64,000 nucleotides of DNA from contig NZ_NJIF01000001.1 of assembly GCF_002209555.1 (NCBI RefSeq), forward strand, positions 186,001-250,000, given 5' to 3'. This document shows positions 25,304 to 33,945 of the stretch, one piece after another. Under the pieces are notes generated by a model. The model was not told the origin of the DNA. It worked only from the letters and a program-made list of their open reading frames with translations, and searched no databases. The number at the start of each line of letters is the position of its first letter. Positions within the stretch are counted from its first letter, which is position 1. The DNA comes from Achromobacter insolitus (GTDB lineage: Bacteria > Pseudomonadota > Gammaproteobacteria > Burkholderiales > Burkholderiaceae_B). Made by a program: the position numbers and the translations under genes.

Positions 25304-27064
25304 TCAATGGGCCACGGGGCGGCGCCAGGCCTGGCTGCGCGCCACCAGCGCGCGGCTTGCCAGGTGCAGGACCAAGGCGGCGACGGCCGAACTGGCCATG
25401 ATCACGGTGCACATGGCGGCGGCAGGGCCGATGAAGCCGGCGTCGTCCATGTTCAGCACCGCGACCGCGGCCAAGACCGTCGAAGGGCTGTACAGGAACA
25501 CTACCGCGGAGACCGTCGTCATGGCGGAAACAAATAGATAGCGGGCCACATCCAGCGCGGCGGGCAGGCACATCGGCAGCGTCACGCGCAGGAAGGTCGT
25601 CAGGCGCGGCACCTTCAGCGAGGCGGAGGCAGCTTCGAACTCGGGGTCCAGCGCGTTGAGCGCCGTGGCCGCCGTGAGATGCGCACTGGTGTAGAAATGG
25701 ACGATGGTGCACAGGACCAGCAGCGGCATGGTGCCGTACAGAACGTTCAGCGGGTTCGACAGGCTATTGAAGAAGAAGATATAGCCCAGGCCCAGCACCA
25801 GGCCCGGCACGGCCATGGGCATCAGCGCCAACATGCCGACCATGCCGCGCAGGCCCCGCGTGACCGAGCTGCGGGCCGGCACCTTTTCCATCATCCAGGC
25901 GCCCGTGAAAACCACGGCCGTGCCGGCCAGCGCGGTGCAGAACGCCAGTTTCAGGCTATTGCGCCAGGCCAGCCACCCGCCGCCGTCCATATTGTCGAAG
26001 TCATACGAACGCAGCGACATCGACAAGTTGTAGGGCCACATCTTCACGAACGAGGCCCACACCGCCACACCGATAATCAGCAGCAGGAATGCCGCCAGCA
26101 CGCCGGCCAGCGCCAGGAAGGCAGCATCGCGGCGGCGGTGGACGCCTGCGGCATAGGGCTGGGCCCGGCCGCTCATCTGGGCGCCCTGGCGGGCGCGCAA
26201 CCGCCGGTCCAGGGCGAAGGTCAGGATCGCGGGAAGCAGCAACAGGATGCCGATGGCAGCACCCTTGGGGAAGTTCTGCTGGCCGACCACGGCCTTGTAG
26301 GCCTCCATCGCCAACACGTTGTAATCGCCGCCAACCACCTTGGGCACGCCGAAGTCCGTCACGGTCAGCGTGAATACCACGCAGCAGGCCGAAAACACGG
26401 CATAGCGGGTACCCGGCAGCGTCACGGTCAGGAAAGTTCGCCAAGGGCCTGCGCCCATGGCGCGCGCCGCATCGTAGAGGCGGCCGTCGGCCAGGGCCAG
26501 GCCGGTCAACAGGATCATGAGCGCGTGCGGAAAGGTGTAGAACGCCTCGCCCACGACAATGCCCCAGAAACCGTAGATGGTCGCGCCGCCGGTCAGGCCC
26601 TTGAGCAGGCCCTGGTTGCCCAGCAGATACACCAGCGCGATGCCCGGCAGCAGGGACGGCGCCAGCAAAGGCAGCAAGGCGATGGTGCGCAGCAGCCCCT
26701 TGCCCGGCAGGCGCGTGCGCGTCAGGCCGTAGGCGAATCCGTAGGCGCACGGCACGACGAGCAGCGTGGTCACGACGCCCACCGCCAGGCTGCGCCCGAC
26801 CATGCTCATGAATCCGTCGCCGCCGATGATGCCCGCAAGTACCGACAGGCCAGCCCAGGCGCCATCGCTGTCCGTCACGGACTTGATCAGGATCGCGGCC
26901 AGCGGCAGCGCCAGGAACAGCAGCAGGCCCAGCGCCAGGGCGCCCTGCCCCGCACTCAGGCCGCAGGCGCCGATCCATGCCGGCAGCGGACGGCGGCCCA
27001 GCGCCGGCAGGGGCGCAGCGAAGCTGCCCGCAGCCGCGGGGCCCGGCTTGGAGGAATGGCTCAT
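25304..27064 (-). CDS. phnU: 2-Aminoethylphosphonate ABC transporter, fused permease
   Basis: This 586-aa permease has two binding-protein-dependent transport domains in one chain (about 12 membrane segments), the layout of the PhnU2-type fused permease. EAA-like loops are visible as YDAARAMGAGPWRTFLTVTL in the first half and FEAASASLKVPRLTTFLRVT in the second, which contact the ATPase. A proline/alanine-rich tail of about 30 residues precedes the first membrane helix. The start at 27064 lies 8 bp past the phnT stop. With PhnT and PhnS it would form the importer. Confidence 0.88.
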   Translation of the reverse strand: MSHSSKPGPAAAGSFAAPLPALGRRPLPAWIGACGLSAGQGALALGLLLFLALPLAAILIKSVTDSDGAWAGLSVLAGIIGGDGFMSMVGRSLAVGVVTTLLVVPCAYGFAYGLTRTRLPGKGLLRTIALLPLLAPSLLPGIALVYLLGNQGLLKGLTGGATIYGFWGIVVGEAFYTFPHALMILLTGLALADGRLYDAARAMGAGPWRTFLTVTLPGTRYAVFSACCVVFTLTVTDFGVPKVVGGDYNVLAMEAYKAVVGQQNFPKGAAIGILLLLPAILTFALDRRLRARQGAQMSGRAQPYAAGVHRRRDAAFLALAGVLAAFLLLIIGVAVWASFVKMWPYNLSMSLRSYDFDNMDGGGWLAWRNSLKLAFCTALAGTAVVFTGAWMMEKVPARSSVTRGLRGMVGMLALMPMAVPGLVLGLGYIFFFNSLSNPLNVLYGTMPLLVLCTIVHFYTSAHLTAATALNALDPEFEAASASLKVPRLTTFLRVTLPMCLPAALDVARYLFVSAMTTVSAVVFLYSPSTVLAAVAVLNMDDAGFIGPAAAMCTVIMASSAVAALVLHLASRALVARSQAWRRPVAH

Positions 27065-27071
27065 GGCGGGG

Positions 27072-28145
27072 TCAAGCGTAGGCGCGTATCGCATGGCGCG
27101 GCAGCTCCACCCAGCAGCGGCTGGCAGCGTGAGGGCCCAGCAGGGCGTCTCCAATTTCGGGGGGCACGATGGAATGCACCGTGCTGCCGGGCACGCCTTC
27201 CAGGCGGAGGGCCAGGCGGTAGCCACGGCCGAGGAACACGCCGTCCAGCACGTCGGCCAGCATAGCGTTGGCTTGGTCCGGACGCGCGGTGCTGACGCGC
27301 ACCGCTTCCGGCCGCACGAACAACTTGCCGCTGGCGGCGCCCAGCGCCTCATCCACATCCAGCTCCTGCCGGCCCACGCGGGCACGGTGCGCATCGACGC
27401 GCTCGAACGGCAGCCAGTTCGCCTCGCCCACGAAATCGGCGATGAAGGCCGAGCCGGGCTGGCGATAGAGTTCTCGGGGCGTGCCGTATTGCTCGATGAT
27501 TCCGCCATTCATCACGGCGATCCGATCGGCCATCACCATGGCCTCTTCCTGGTCGTGCGTGACCATCAGCGTGGTGATGGACAGGCGCTTCTGCAAGGCC
27601 CGCAGTTCGATGCGCAGATGCTCGCGCACGCGGGCGTCCAGGGCCGACATGGGTTCGTCCAGCAACAGCAGGGAGGGCGACGGCGCCAACGCGCGCGCCA
27701 GGGCCACGCGCTGCTGCTGCCCGCCCGAGATCTGTCCCGGATACTTTCCAGCCGCGCCGGCCAGCCCGACCAGCGTCAGCATTTCCTCGACGCGGTTGGC
27801 GACGTGGTTGCGATGCGCGCGCTTGCCGCTCAGGCCGTAGGCCACGTTCTGGGCCACGGTCAGGTTGGGGAACAGCGCATAGGACTGGAACAGGATGCCG
27901 TAGTCGCGCGCCTGCGGTTCGGCGTGCGAGATATCGCGGCCGGACAGCACGATCGTGCCGCTGTCCTGGCGTTCCAGGCCCGCGATGGCGCGCAGCAAGG
28001 TGGTCTTGCCGCAGCCCGAGGGACCCAGCAGGCACACCAGTTCCCCGGCACGGATGTCGAGCGAGACGTCCGACAGCGCGGTATGGCTGCCGAAGCGCTT
28101 CACAAGATGCCTGACAGAGAGAAATGCGGTATCGCGTTCGGCCAT
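27072..28145 (-). CDS. phnT: 2-Aminoethylphosphonate ABC transporter, ATP-binding subunit
   Basis: This 357-aa ATPase carries Walker A GPSGCGKTT, the Q-loop ILFQSYALFPNLTV, signature ISGGQQQRVALARAL, Walker B LLLLDEPMSALD and switch MVTHDQEEA. A C-terminal TOBE-like domain (about 240-357) is typical of spermidine/iron/phosphonate importers. It is the first gene of the minus-strand phosphonate operon and is divergent from the LysR gene at 28293, with a dyad in the gap. Confidence 0.9.
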   Translation of the reverse strand: MAERDTAFLSVRHLVKRFGSHTALSDVSLDIRAGELVCLLGPSGCGKTTLLRAIAGLERQDSGTIVLSGRDISHAEPQARDYGILFQSYALFPNLTVAQNVAYGLSGKRAHRNHVANRVEEMLTLVGLAGAAGKYPGQISGGQQQRVALARALAPSPSLLLLDEPMSALDARVREHLRIELRALQKRLSITTLMVTHDQEEAMVMADRIAVMNGGIIEQYGTPRELYRQPGSAFIADFVGEANWLPFERVDAHRARVGRQELDVDEALGAASGKLFVRPEAVRVSTARPDQANAMLADVLDGVFLGRGYRLALRLEGVPGSTVHSIVPPEIGDALLGPHAASRCWVELPRHAIRAYA

Positions 28146-28191
28146 GGGGCCTCCGGTTTGGGAACGAAGGCAGTATGGAAGACGCGTATTG

Positions 28192-28206
28192 AGTGTTTAT
28201 GACACT
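28192..28206. promoter_or_regulatory. Dyad in the phnT/LysR divergent gap
   Basis: AGTGT (28192-28196), TTATG, ACACT (28202-28206) is a perfect 15-bp interrupted palindrome, 46 bp before phnT and 86 bp before the LysR start. LysR-type regulators usually bind such dyads between themselves and a divergent target. The rest of the gap is AT-rich. Confidence 0.45.
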
Positions 28207-28292
28207 TCGCGCAAATGCAGTAATAAAAACATCAAATTATTTTGGTGTACTGGCGGTCTTGCGCATTGCGCCCCTATTCCGCCCCCTGCACC

Positions 28293-29156
28293 GTGCTTGT
28301 CGCCGAACTCAAATCCTTCTACGCCGTGGCCCGCTGCGGCACCGTCACCAAGGCTGCCGCCCAATTGGGAGTCAGCCAGCCCACGGTGACGGGGCAATTG
28401 CGCCAGTTGGAGTCCCGCTACGGCGTCGAGCTGTTCCACCGCCAGGGCCGCGGCATGCGCCTGTCCGATGCCGGCCACAGCCTGATGCCGATGGTGGAAA
28501 AGCTGGTCCAGCAGGAAACCGAGATCGATTTCCGCCTGCGCGACGCCAGTGACTTGCGCGAGGGCAATCTGCGCATCGGCGCCACCGGCCCTTACTACAT
28601 CATGGACACGGTGCGCGCCTACAACCAGCGCTACCCGGGTATCGATCTGACCCTGGCCATCGGCAACTCGCAGAGCATGCTGCAAGCGCTCCATGACTAT
28701 CGGATCGAGATTGCCACGTCGTCTTTTCTGATGGATGACAAGCACCTGTACCGGCGCATGATCGCCGCCGACCCCATCCGTGTCGTAACGCACCGCGATC
28801 ACCCTCTCGCGCGCCATGGTCGCCTCTGCCTGGCGGACCTGGCCGATCACGCGCTGCTGTTGCGCGAACCCGGCTCCATGACGCGGCAATTGACGGAGGA
28901 CGCCTTGCTTGCGGCTGGCGTCAGCGTGCGCCGCACGCTGGAAATCGGCAGCCGCGAATCGATCCGCCAGGCCATTCTGTGCGGGCTGGGGATCAGCCTG
29001 ATTCCCTCGCGCGAAATCCCGTCCCATCCCGATCTGGCGGCCCTGGACATCGAGGGCGCCGACATCGTGATGCACGAATACCTGTACTGCCTGCGCGAGC
29101 GCCAACCGGTGCAGCTTATCGCGCGCTTTCTGGAGATGGCGCCAGCCGCCGGCTGA
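28293..29156 (+). CDS. LysR-family regulator of the phosphonate cluster
   Basis: This is a 287-aa LysR protein. The N-terminal HTH (VAELKSFYAVARCGTVTKAA, GVSQPTVTGQLRQLE) is followed by a periplasmic-binding-like effector domain starting near NLRIGATGPYYIMD. The GTG start at 28293 gives the usual LysR N-terminus. An ATG 17 codons earlier adds non-family sequence. It is divergent from the phnT operon and followed by the HD-oxygenase gene, which fits the LysR type linked to aminoethylphosphonate breakdown. The likely inducer is a phosphonate or its aldehyde (inference). Confidence 0.87.
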   Translation: MLVAELKSFYAVARCGTVTKAAAQLGVSQPTVTGQLRQLESRYGVELFHRQGRGMRLSDAGHSLMPMVEKLVQQETEIDFRLRDASDLREGNLRIGATGPYYIMDTVRAYNQRYPGIDLTLAIGNSQSMLQALHDYRIEIATSSFLMDDKHLYRRMIAADPIRVVTHRDHPLARHGRLCLADLADHALLLREPGSMTRQLTEDALLAAGVSVRRTLEIGSRESIRQAILCGLGISLIPSREIPSHPDLAALDIEGADIVMHEYLYCLRERQPVQLIARFLEMAPAAG

Positions 29157-29194
29157 GCGCCGCCCTCCCCTATGCGGCCACTCAGGAGACAACC

Positions 29195-29764
29195 ATGGCC
29201 TTGACCTTGCAAGATATCGAGCAGATTTTCCTGGAGCGCGGGCACCGCTCCTATGACGGCGAATCCGTCAGTCATCTGCGACACGCGCTGCAGACCGCGG
29301 CGCTGGCCGAACGCCACGGCGCAAGCGCGCACTTGATCACCGCCAGCCTGCTGCATGACCTGGGCCACCTCATCGCCGACAGGCCGGGCACCCCTACGCT
29401 GCGCGGTATCGACGACAAACACCAGTATTTCGTGCTGCCCTTCCTGCGCGGCCTGTTCAGCTCGGCGGTGCTCGATCCGATCCGGCTGCATGTGGAGGCC
29501 AAGCGTTACCTCTGCTATGTGGAACCGCAATATGAAGCGTCGCTTTCGGAGGATTCGAAACGCAGCCTGGCGCTGCAGGGGGGCAGTTTCGATGCGAGCC
29601 AGGCGGTGGAATTCGCGAGCATGCCGGGCGCGCCGGATGCGATTCGCCTGAGGCGCTGGGACGACATGGCCAAGGTTCCCGGCCTGGCCACACCGCCCCT
29701 GGACCACTTCCTGGAGATCGCCGAGAGCGTCTCCGGGCGGGTCAAGCTGGCTGCCATTTGGTAG
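29195..29764 (+). CDS. PhnZ-like HD-domain diiron oxygenase of phosphonate degradation
   Basis: At 189 aa it carries the full PhnZ residue set at matching spacing: Y20 and E23 (gate), H30, H54-D55, H58, H76, H99, K103 and D156, visible in SYDGESVSHLRH, LLHDLGHL, DDKHQYF, RLHVEAKRY and RRWDDM. PhnZ-type enzymes use a mixed-valent diiron site and O2 to cleave the C-P bond of 1-hydroxy-2-aminoethylphosphonate (or trimethylated forms) to glycine (or betaine) and phosphate. AGGAG 6 nt upstream fixes the start. The usual partner hydroxylase (PhnY/TmpA) is absent nearby. The 3' end overlaps the convergent MFS gene by 23 bp. Confidence 0.88.
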   Translation: MALTLQDIEQIFLERGHRSYDGESVSHLRHALQTAALAERHGASAHLITASLLHDLGHLIADRPGTPTLRGIDDKHQYFVLPFLRGLFSSAVLDPIRLHVEAKRYLCYVEPQYEASLSEDSKRSLALQGGSFDASQAVEFASMPGAPDAIRLRRWDDMAKVPGLATPPLDHFLEIAESVSGRVKLAAIW

Positions 29765-30983
29765 GGCTGGCGGGAAAGCCGTGCGTCCTGGCGGTCCAGA
29801 CGACCGCCAGCGTCGCCGCCAGCAGAGCAAGCAGCGCCGGCACGAATGCGGCCACTCCCACGCGTTCGAGCAACGCGCCACCGACCACGCCGCCCGCGGC
29901 AATCGCCGTATTCCACGCGGTCACCAGCATGGACTGCGCAACGTCCGCGGCCTCGCCCGCCGTCTTGGCCAACGCAGTCTGGAACAGCGTCGGCGAGCCG
30001 CCGAACGCCACGCCCCAAGCGCCAACCGATAGATAAAGCATGGCCGGCATGCCGCCCCCGGTACCCAGCGCGAACGCGGCCAGGCCGAACAGCGCGATGC
30101 AGGCCAGGGTAAGCACCCGCAGATGGCGGTCGATCAGCGTCCCGACCACCCAAATGCCGACGAGGGAACTCAGTCCGAACACCAGCAGCACCAGCTCGGT
30201 GCTTGCGGCCATCCCTAGCGATGCCAGGAACGGCGCGATGTAGATATAGAGGATGTTGTGCGCCAGAACGAAAGCCAGCACCGCGAACAGCACCGGACGC
30301 ACGCCGGGCAGCAGGAATACGCGTCGTAGCGGCAGTTGCCGGCCCCGGGCTTGTCCCGCGAAATCCGGCACCCGCAGGCGCACCCAGACCATCAGCATCA
30401 ACGCCAATCCGCTCATGATGCCGAAGCCCGCGCGCCAGCCCCAAAGCGCACCCAGGAAGGTTCCGGCCGGCACGCCCAGCGACAGCGCCAGCGGCGCCCC
30501 CAGCATCGCCACAGCAATCGCCCGCCCCTGCTGGTGCGCGGGCACCATGCGGGCGGCGTAACCGGCCAGCAGCGCCCACAACAGCCCCGCCGACACGCCC
30601 GCCAGGAAGCGTGCAGCCAGCGTCAGCACATAGCCGGATGACAGCGCAGTCACGGTATTGGCCAACACGAATCCGGCAATAGCCATCAGCAGCAACGGCC
30701 GCCGCCGCACGCCCCGGGTGGCGGCGACCAGCGGGATCGCCGCCACCAGCGAGCCGATCGCATAGATAGTCACGGTCTGGCCGATACTGGCCTGGGATAC
30801 GGCCAGGCCCTGCGCCATCTGCGGCAGCAGTCCGGCAGGCAGCGCCTCGGTCAGGATGGTGATGAAGCCCGCCATGGCCAGCGCCAGCAGCGAGCCCAGC
30901 GGCAGCCGGTCGCGAGGGGCTGCGGGATGCGCGTACGCAGTTTGCGGGCGCGGTGAATTCGTCGATTTCTTCATGTCAGGCAT
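29742..30983 (-). CDS. MFS transporter (DHA1, AraJ/Ydh-type)
   Basis: This 413-aa protein has about 12 membrane helices and DHA1-type efflux features: TILTEALPAGLLPQMAQGLA after the first helix, and RFLAGVSAGLLWALLAGYAAR with the motif C region GAPLALSLGVPAGTFLG that marks drug or sugar exporters. The cytosolic N-terminus is about 30 residues. It is divergent from a LysR gene at 31089, its likely regulator, and overlaps the HD-oxygenase gene tail to tail. The substrate is unknown. Confidence 0.88.
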   Translation of the reverse strand: MPDMKKSTNSPRPQTAYAHPAAPRDRLPLGSLLALAMAGFITILTEALPAGLLPQMAQGLAVSQASIGQTVTIYAIGSLVAAIPLVAATRGVRRRPLLLMAIAGFVLANTVTALSSGYVLTLAARFLAGVSAGLLWALLAGYAARMVPAHQQGRAIAVAMLGAPLALSLGVPAGTFLGALWGWRAGFGIMSGLALMLMVWVRLRVPDFAGQARGRQLPLRRVFLLPGVRPVLFAVLAFVLAHNILYIYIAPFLASLGMAASTELVLLVFGLSSLVGIWVVGTLIDRHLRVLTLACIALFGLAAFALGTGGGMPAMLYLSVGAWGVAFGGSPTLFQTALAKTAGEAADVAQSMLVTAWNTAIAAGGVVGGALLERVGVAAFVPALLALLAATLAVVWTARTHGFPASPTKWQPA

Positions 30984-31088
30984 CTCGTTGAAGCTTGGTG
31001 CCGAGACGATAAAAGCCCCGCGATTAAAGAAAAAGTAGGCTACATTTCCTTCTTATGCTGAACCAAATGTCCGCAATCGAGGAAATAG

Positions 31089-32015
31089 ATGGAAAGCCTC
31101 AATGGCTTTGTCGTGTTCGTACAGGTGGCAGAAACACGCAGCTTCGTGGCCGCAGGCCGACTTCTCGGCGTGTCGGCATCCGCTATTGGCAAGAGCGTGG
31201 CGCGGCTCGAGGACAAGCTGGGCGTGCGCCTGTTCCACCGGAGTACGCGCAGCGTCACGCTGACGGCCGAGGGCATCCTGTTCCTGGAGCGCTGCCGCCG
31301 CATCCTGGCCGAGATCGAGGCGGCCGAACTGGAACTGTCACACGCAGCCGCCGCCCCGAGAGGACGCTTGCGCGTCAGCCTGCCGCTGGTCAGCGGGCTG
31401 GTGCTGCCGGTGCTGGGCGAGTTCATGCGCGCCTATCCCGAAATCGAACTCGACCTGGACTTCACTGACCGCATGGTCGATGTCATCGAAGAAGGTTTCG
31501 ACGCCGTGGTGCGCACGGGTGAACCCGCCGACTCCCGCCTGTCTGCACGCCGCCTGGGCACATTCCGAATTCTGCTGGTCGCCTCGCCCGCCTATCTAGC
31601 CAGCCGGGGCGCCCCCAAGGCGCCGGCCGACCTGCTGCATCACAGCTGCTTGCACTATCGCTTTCCCAGCAGCGGCAAGCTGGAGAGCTGGGGCGTGCGG
31701 CAAGGACCCGGCGAACCCGAACTGCAACTGCCTGTCTCCATGATCTGCAACAACATCGAGACACGCGCCTGCTTCGCGCTGCAAGGCCTGGGCATCGCCT
31801 ACCTGCCGGACTTCGCCATCCGCGAACCCTTGGCGGATGGCAGCCTGGTGCAAGTCCTGGCGGGGCAAGTGGAACGCACTAACGTCTTTCACATGCTCTG
31901 GCCCGCCAGCAGGCAGCCGTCACCTAAAGTGCGGGCGCTGGTGGACTTTCTTGGAGCCAGGGTGTTCGCCGACGGCAATGCGCGAGCCGAGCCGGGCGGT
32001 CGAGGACGCCGATAA
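31089..32015 (+). CDS. LysR-family regulator
   Basis: This 308-aa protein starts MESLNGFVVFVQVAETRSFV and continues AAGRLLGVSASAIGKSVARLEDKL, the CrgA/DmlR-like LysR group that often represses a divergent exporter. The effector domain contains RLRVSLPLVSGLVLPVLGEF and DAVVRTGEPADSRLSARRLG. GAGG upstream supports the start. It is divergent from the MFS gene (about 105 bp). The stop codon lies inside the A-run of the terminator at 32014. Confidence 0.9.
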   Translation: MESLNGFVVFVQVAETRSFVAAGRLLGVSASAIGKSVARLEDKLGVRLFHRSTRSVTLTAEGILFLERCRRILAEIEAAELELSHAAAAPRGRLRVSLPLVSGLVLPVLGEFMRAYPEIELDLDFTDRMVDVIEEGFDAVVRTGEPADSRLSARRLGTFRILLVASPAYLASRGAPKAPADLLHHSCLHYRFPSSGKLESWGVRQGPGEPELQLPVSMICNNIETRACFALQGLGIAYLPDFAIREPLADGSLVQVLAGQVERTNVFHMLWPASRQPSPKVRALVDFLGARVFADGNARAEPGGRGRR

Positions 32016-32044
32016 AAAAAGCCAGGGCATGCTCCCTGGCTTTG
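32014..32044. terminator. Terminator between LysR and sseA
   Basis: AAAGCCAGGG/CCCTGGCTTT with loop CATGCT, preceded by A7, ends the convergent sulfurtransferase transcript on the minus strand and probably the LysR transcript. It overlaps the LysR stop codon. Confidence 0.85.
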
Positions 32045-32049
32045 AGGAC

Positions 32050-32901
32050 CTATGCGCCCTTGGCCACCGGGCGGGACGGGTCGCTGCACCATTCGCTCCA
32101 GGATCCCGGGTACAGCCGCGAACCAGAAAGGCCCGCGATCTCCATGGACAGCAGATTGTGGCAAGCCGTGATGCCGGACCCGCACTGGTGCACGATGGCC
32201 GCAGGATCTCGGCCGTCCAGCAGGCTGGCGAACTCCTCGCGCAACTGTTCGGCAGGCTTGAAACGGCCGTCGGGCTGGAGATTCTCGCCATTGGGGCGGT
32301 TCAGGGCGCCAGGGATATGGCCGGCCACCGGGTCCATGGGTTCGACTTCGCCGCGGTAACGGTTGGCCGCGCGCGCATCGATCACGGTAAACGCGGGGCG
32401 GGAGATATTCTCCAGCACCGTCCGGGCATCCACGGCAGCCGCCAGCGAGGGGCCGGGTTCGACCGGCTGGCCTGCGCGCACGGGGGCAGCCGGTACGGTC
32501 GTGGTGGGCAGCCCGGCCGCGGTCCATGCCTGCCAGCCGCCATCCAGCACGGCCACCTGATCGTGTCCCATCCAGCGCAGCATCCACCACAGGTGCGCCG
32601 CGTACATGCCGCCGCTGCCGTCATACGCCACCACCAGGGTCTGGGGCGTCACGCCGTGGGCAGCCATGAGCGCGGCCAGTTCGGCGCGCGAGGGCAACGG
32701 ATGGCGGCCGTTCTTGCCGGTGCGGGCCGCGGACAGCTCGGTTTCATGGTCCAGGTAGCGCGCGCCGGGAATATGGCCGGCATCGTAAGCTTGGCGGCCC
32801 GCGGCGTGGTTGCTCAGATCGTGCCGCACATCGAACACGCGCACGTCGGGCGCGTCCAGGCGCTTGGCTAGGTCGGCGGCGGAAATCAGGGTCATCGTCA
32901 T
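32050..32901 (-). CDS. sseA: 3-Mercaptopyruvate sulfurtransferase (tandem rhodanese)
   Basis: This 283-aa protein has two rhodanese domains. The first (about 5-130) includes DVRHDLSNHAAGRQAYDAGH with IPGARYLDHETEL. The second (about 155-280) carries the active-site loop C240-GSGITA. The CGSG(I/V)TA form marks mercaptopyruvate sulfurtransferases, whereas thiosulfate rhodaneses have CRKG. It moves sulfur from 3-mercaptopyruvate to thiols or cyanide. AGGAG 8 nt upstream fixes the start. It is followed upstream by a DMT transporter on the same strand. Confidence 0.93.
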   Translation of the reverse strand: MTMTLISAADLAKRLDAPDVRVFDVRHDLSNHAAGRQAYDAGHIPGARYLDHETELSAARTGKNGRHPLPSRAELAALMAAHGVTPQTLVVAYDGSGGMYAAHLWWMLRWMGHDQVAVLDGGWQAWTAAGLPTTTVPAAPVRAGQPVEPGPSLAAAVDARTVLENISRPAFTVIDARAANRYRGEVEPMDPVAGHIPGALNRPNGENLQPDGRFKPAEQLREEFASLLDGRDPAAIVHQCGSGITACHNLLSMEIAGLSGSRLYPGSWSEWCSDPSRPVAKGA

Positions 32902-32938
32902 TCGGTGTGCTCCTGTGAGGGAAGGTGGCGACCGTGGA

Positions 32939-33793
32939 TCAGGCCGGCTTGGGGTCGCGCATGGTGCGCCATATCGACAGCAGACCCGCGAAAATGATCA
33001 GGCCCATGCCGGCCCAGGCCAGGGCGTCCAGCTGTTCGCCCCAGAATCCCATGCCCAGCAGGGCCGCGAAGATGATGGTGCTGTACTGCAGCGCCGCCGT
33101 CAGCAGCGCCGAGCCCAGGCCGAAGGCGCGCGTCATGGCCAACTGACCGAACAGGCCCGACAGGCCCACGCCCAGCAGCGACAGGTAGCCCGTCCAATCG
33201 GCCTGGCCCCACCCTTCGAACGCCAGCCCGGCCAGGCTGGACACGCAAACCGCCACGGAGAAGAACAGCACCGTGCGCCATTCCGGTTCGCCGACCCGGC
33301 CCAATTGGCGGATCTGCATCATGGCGATGGCGGACATGGCGCCAGCGGTCATCCCCAACAGCGCGGCCAGCCACTGGTCCTCGTTGATGCTGGGGCGCAG
33401 CACCGCGATCACGCCCAGGAAACCCAATGCCACCGCCAGGATGCGCACGGGGTCGCGCTGCGCGCCGCCCCACCCCAGCATCCAACAGGCGATGAACAGC
33501 GGCGCCGTGTAGTTCAGGCTGGTGGCGGTGGCAAGGGGCAGATGGGCGATGGCGAAGAACCCCAGCCACATGGACGTGACGCCGGACAGGTTGCGCCACA
33601 GGTGGAGTTTCCAGCTGACGGGAATGATGGACTGGCGGCCGGCCCGGGCCCAGATCAGCAGCAGGATGACCGAGGGCAGTCCGCGAAAAAGCACGACTTG
33701 CGGCAACGAGGCGCCGTGCTCGGTGCCGAGTTTCACGAACGAACCCATGATGGCGAACATGGCGGACGCCAGCAACATCCAAAGTGCCTGCAT
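32939..33793 (-). CDS. DMT-superfamily (EamA) transporter
   Basis: This 284-aa protein has ten predicted membrane helices arranged as two EamA repeats, with FRGLPSVILLLIWAR in repeat one, ATSLNYTAPLFIACW after it and LTAALQYSTIIFAALLGMGFW near the end. It resembles the RhaT/EamA exporters of amino acids or nucleotide-like metabolites. It could be co-transcribed with sseA (37 bp apart), which would hint at sulfur metabolite traffic, but that is only context. Confidence 0.88.
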   Translation of the reverse strand: MQALWMLLASAMFAIMGSFVKLGTEHGASLPQVVLFRGLPSVILLLIWARAGRQSIIPVSWKLHLWRNLSGVTSMWLGFFAIAHLPLATATSLNYTAPLFIACWMLGWGGAQRDPVRILAVALGFLGVIAVLRPSINEDQWLAALLGMTAGAMSAIAMMQIRQLGRVGEPEWRTVLFFSVAVCVSSLAGLAFEGWGQADWTGYLSLLGVGLSGLFGQLAMTRAFGLGSALLTAALQYSTIIFAALLGMGFWGEQLDALAWAGMGLIIFAGLLSIWRTMRDPKPA

Positions 33794-33945
33794 GGGGGTC
33801 TACGCTAAGGGAAAAGTGAGGAGGAATAAGGGAAAGCGATACTATACTCTCCGTCACCGGAAGCGGCGCCGGCGAGTCGGGGAACTGGCGGGCCGCCGCG
33901 ATGTCGAATCCCGGCATATCCTGCTCGCAGAGGAACACAAAAAAC

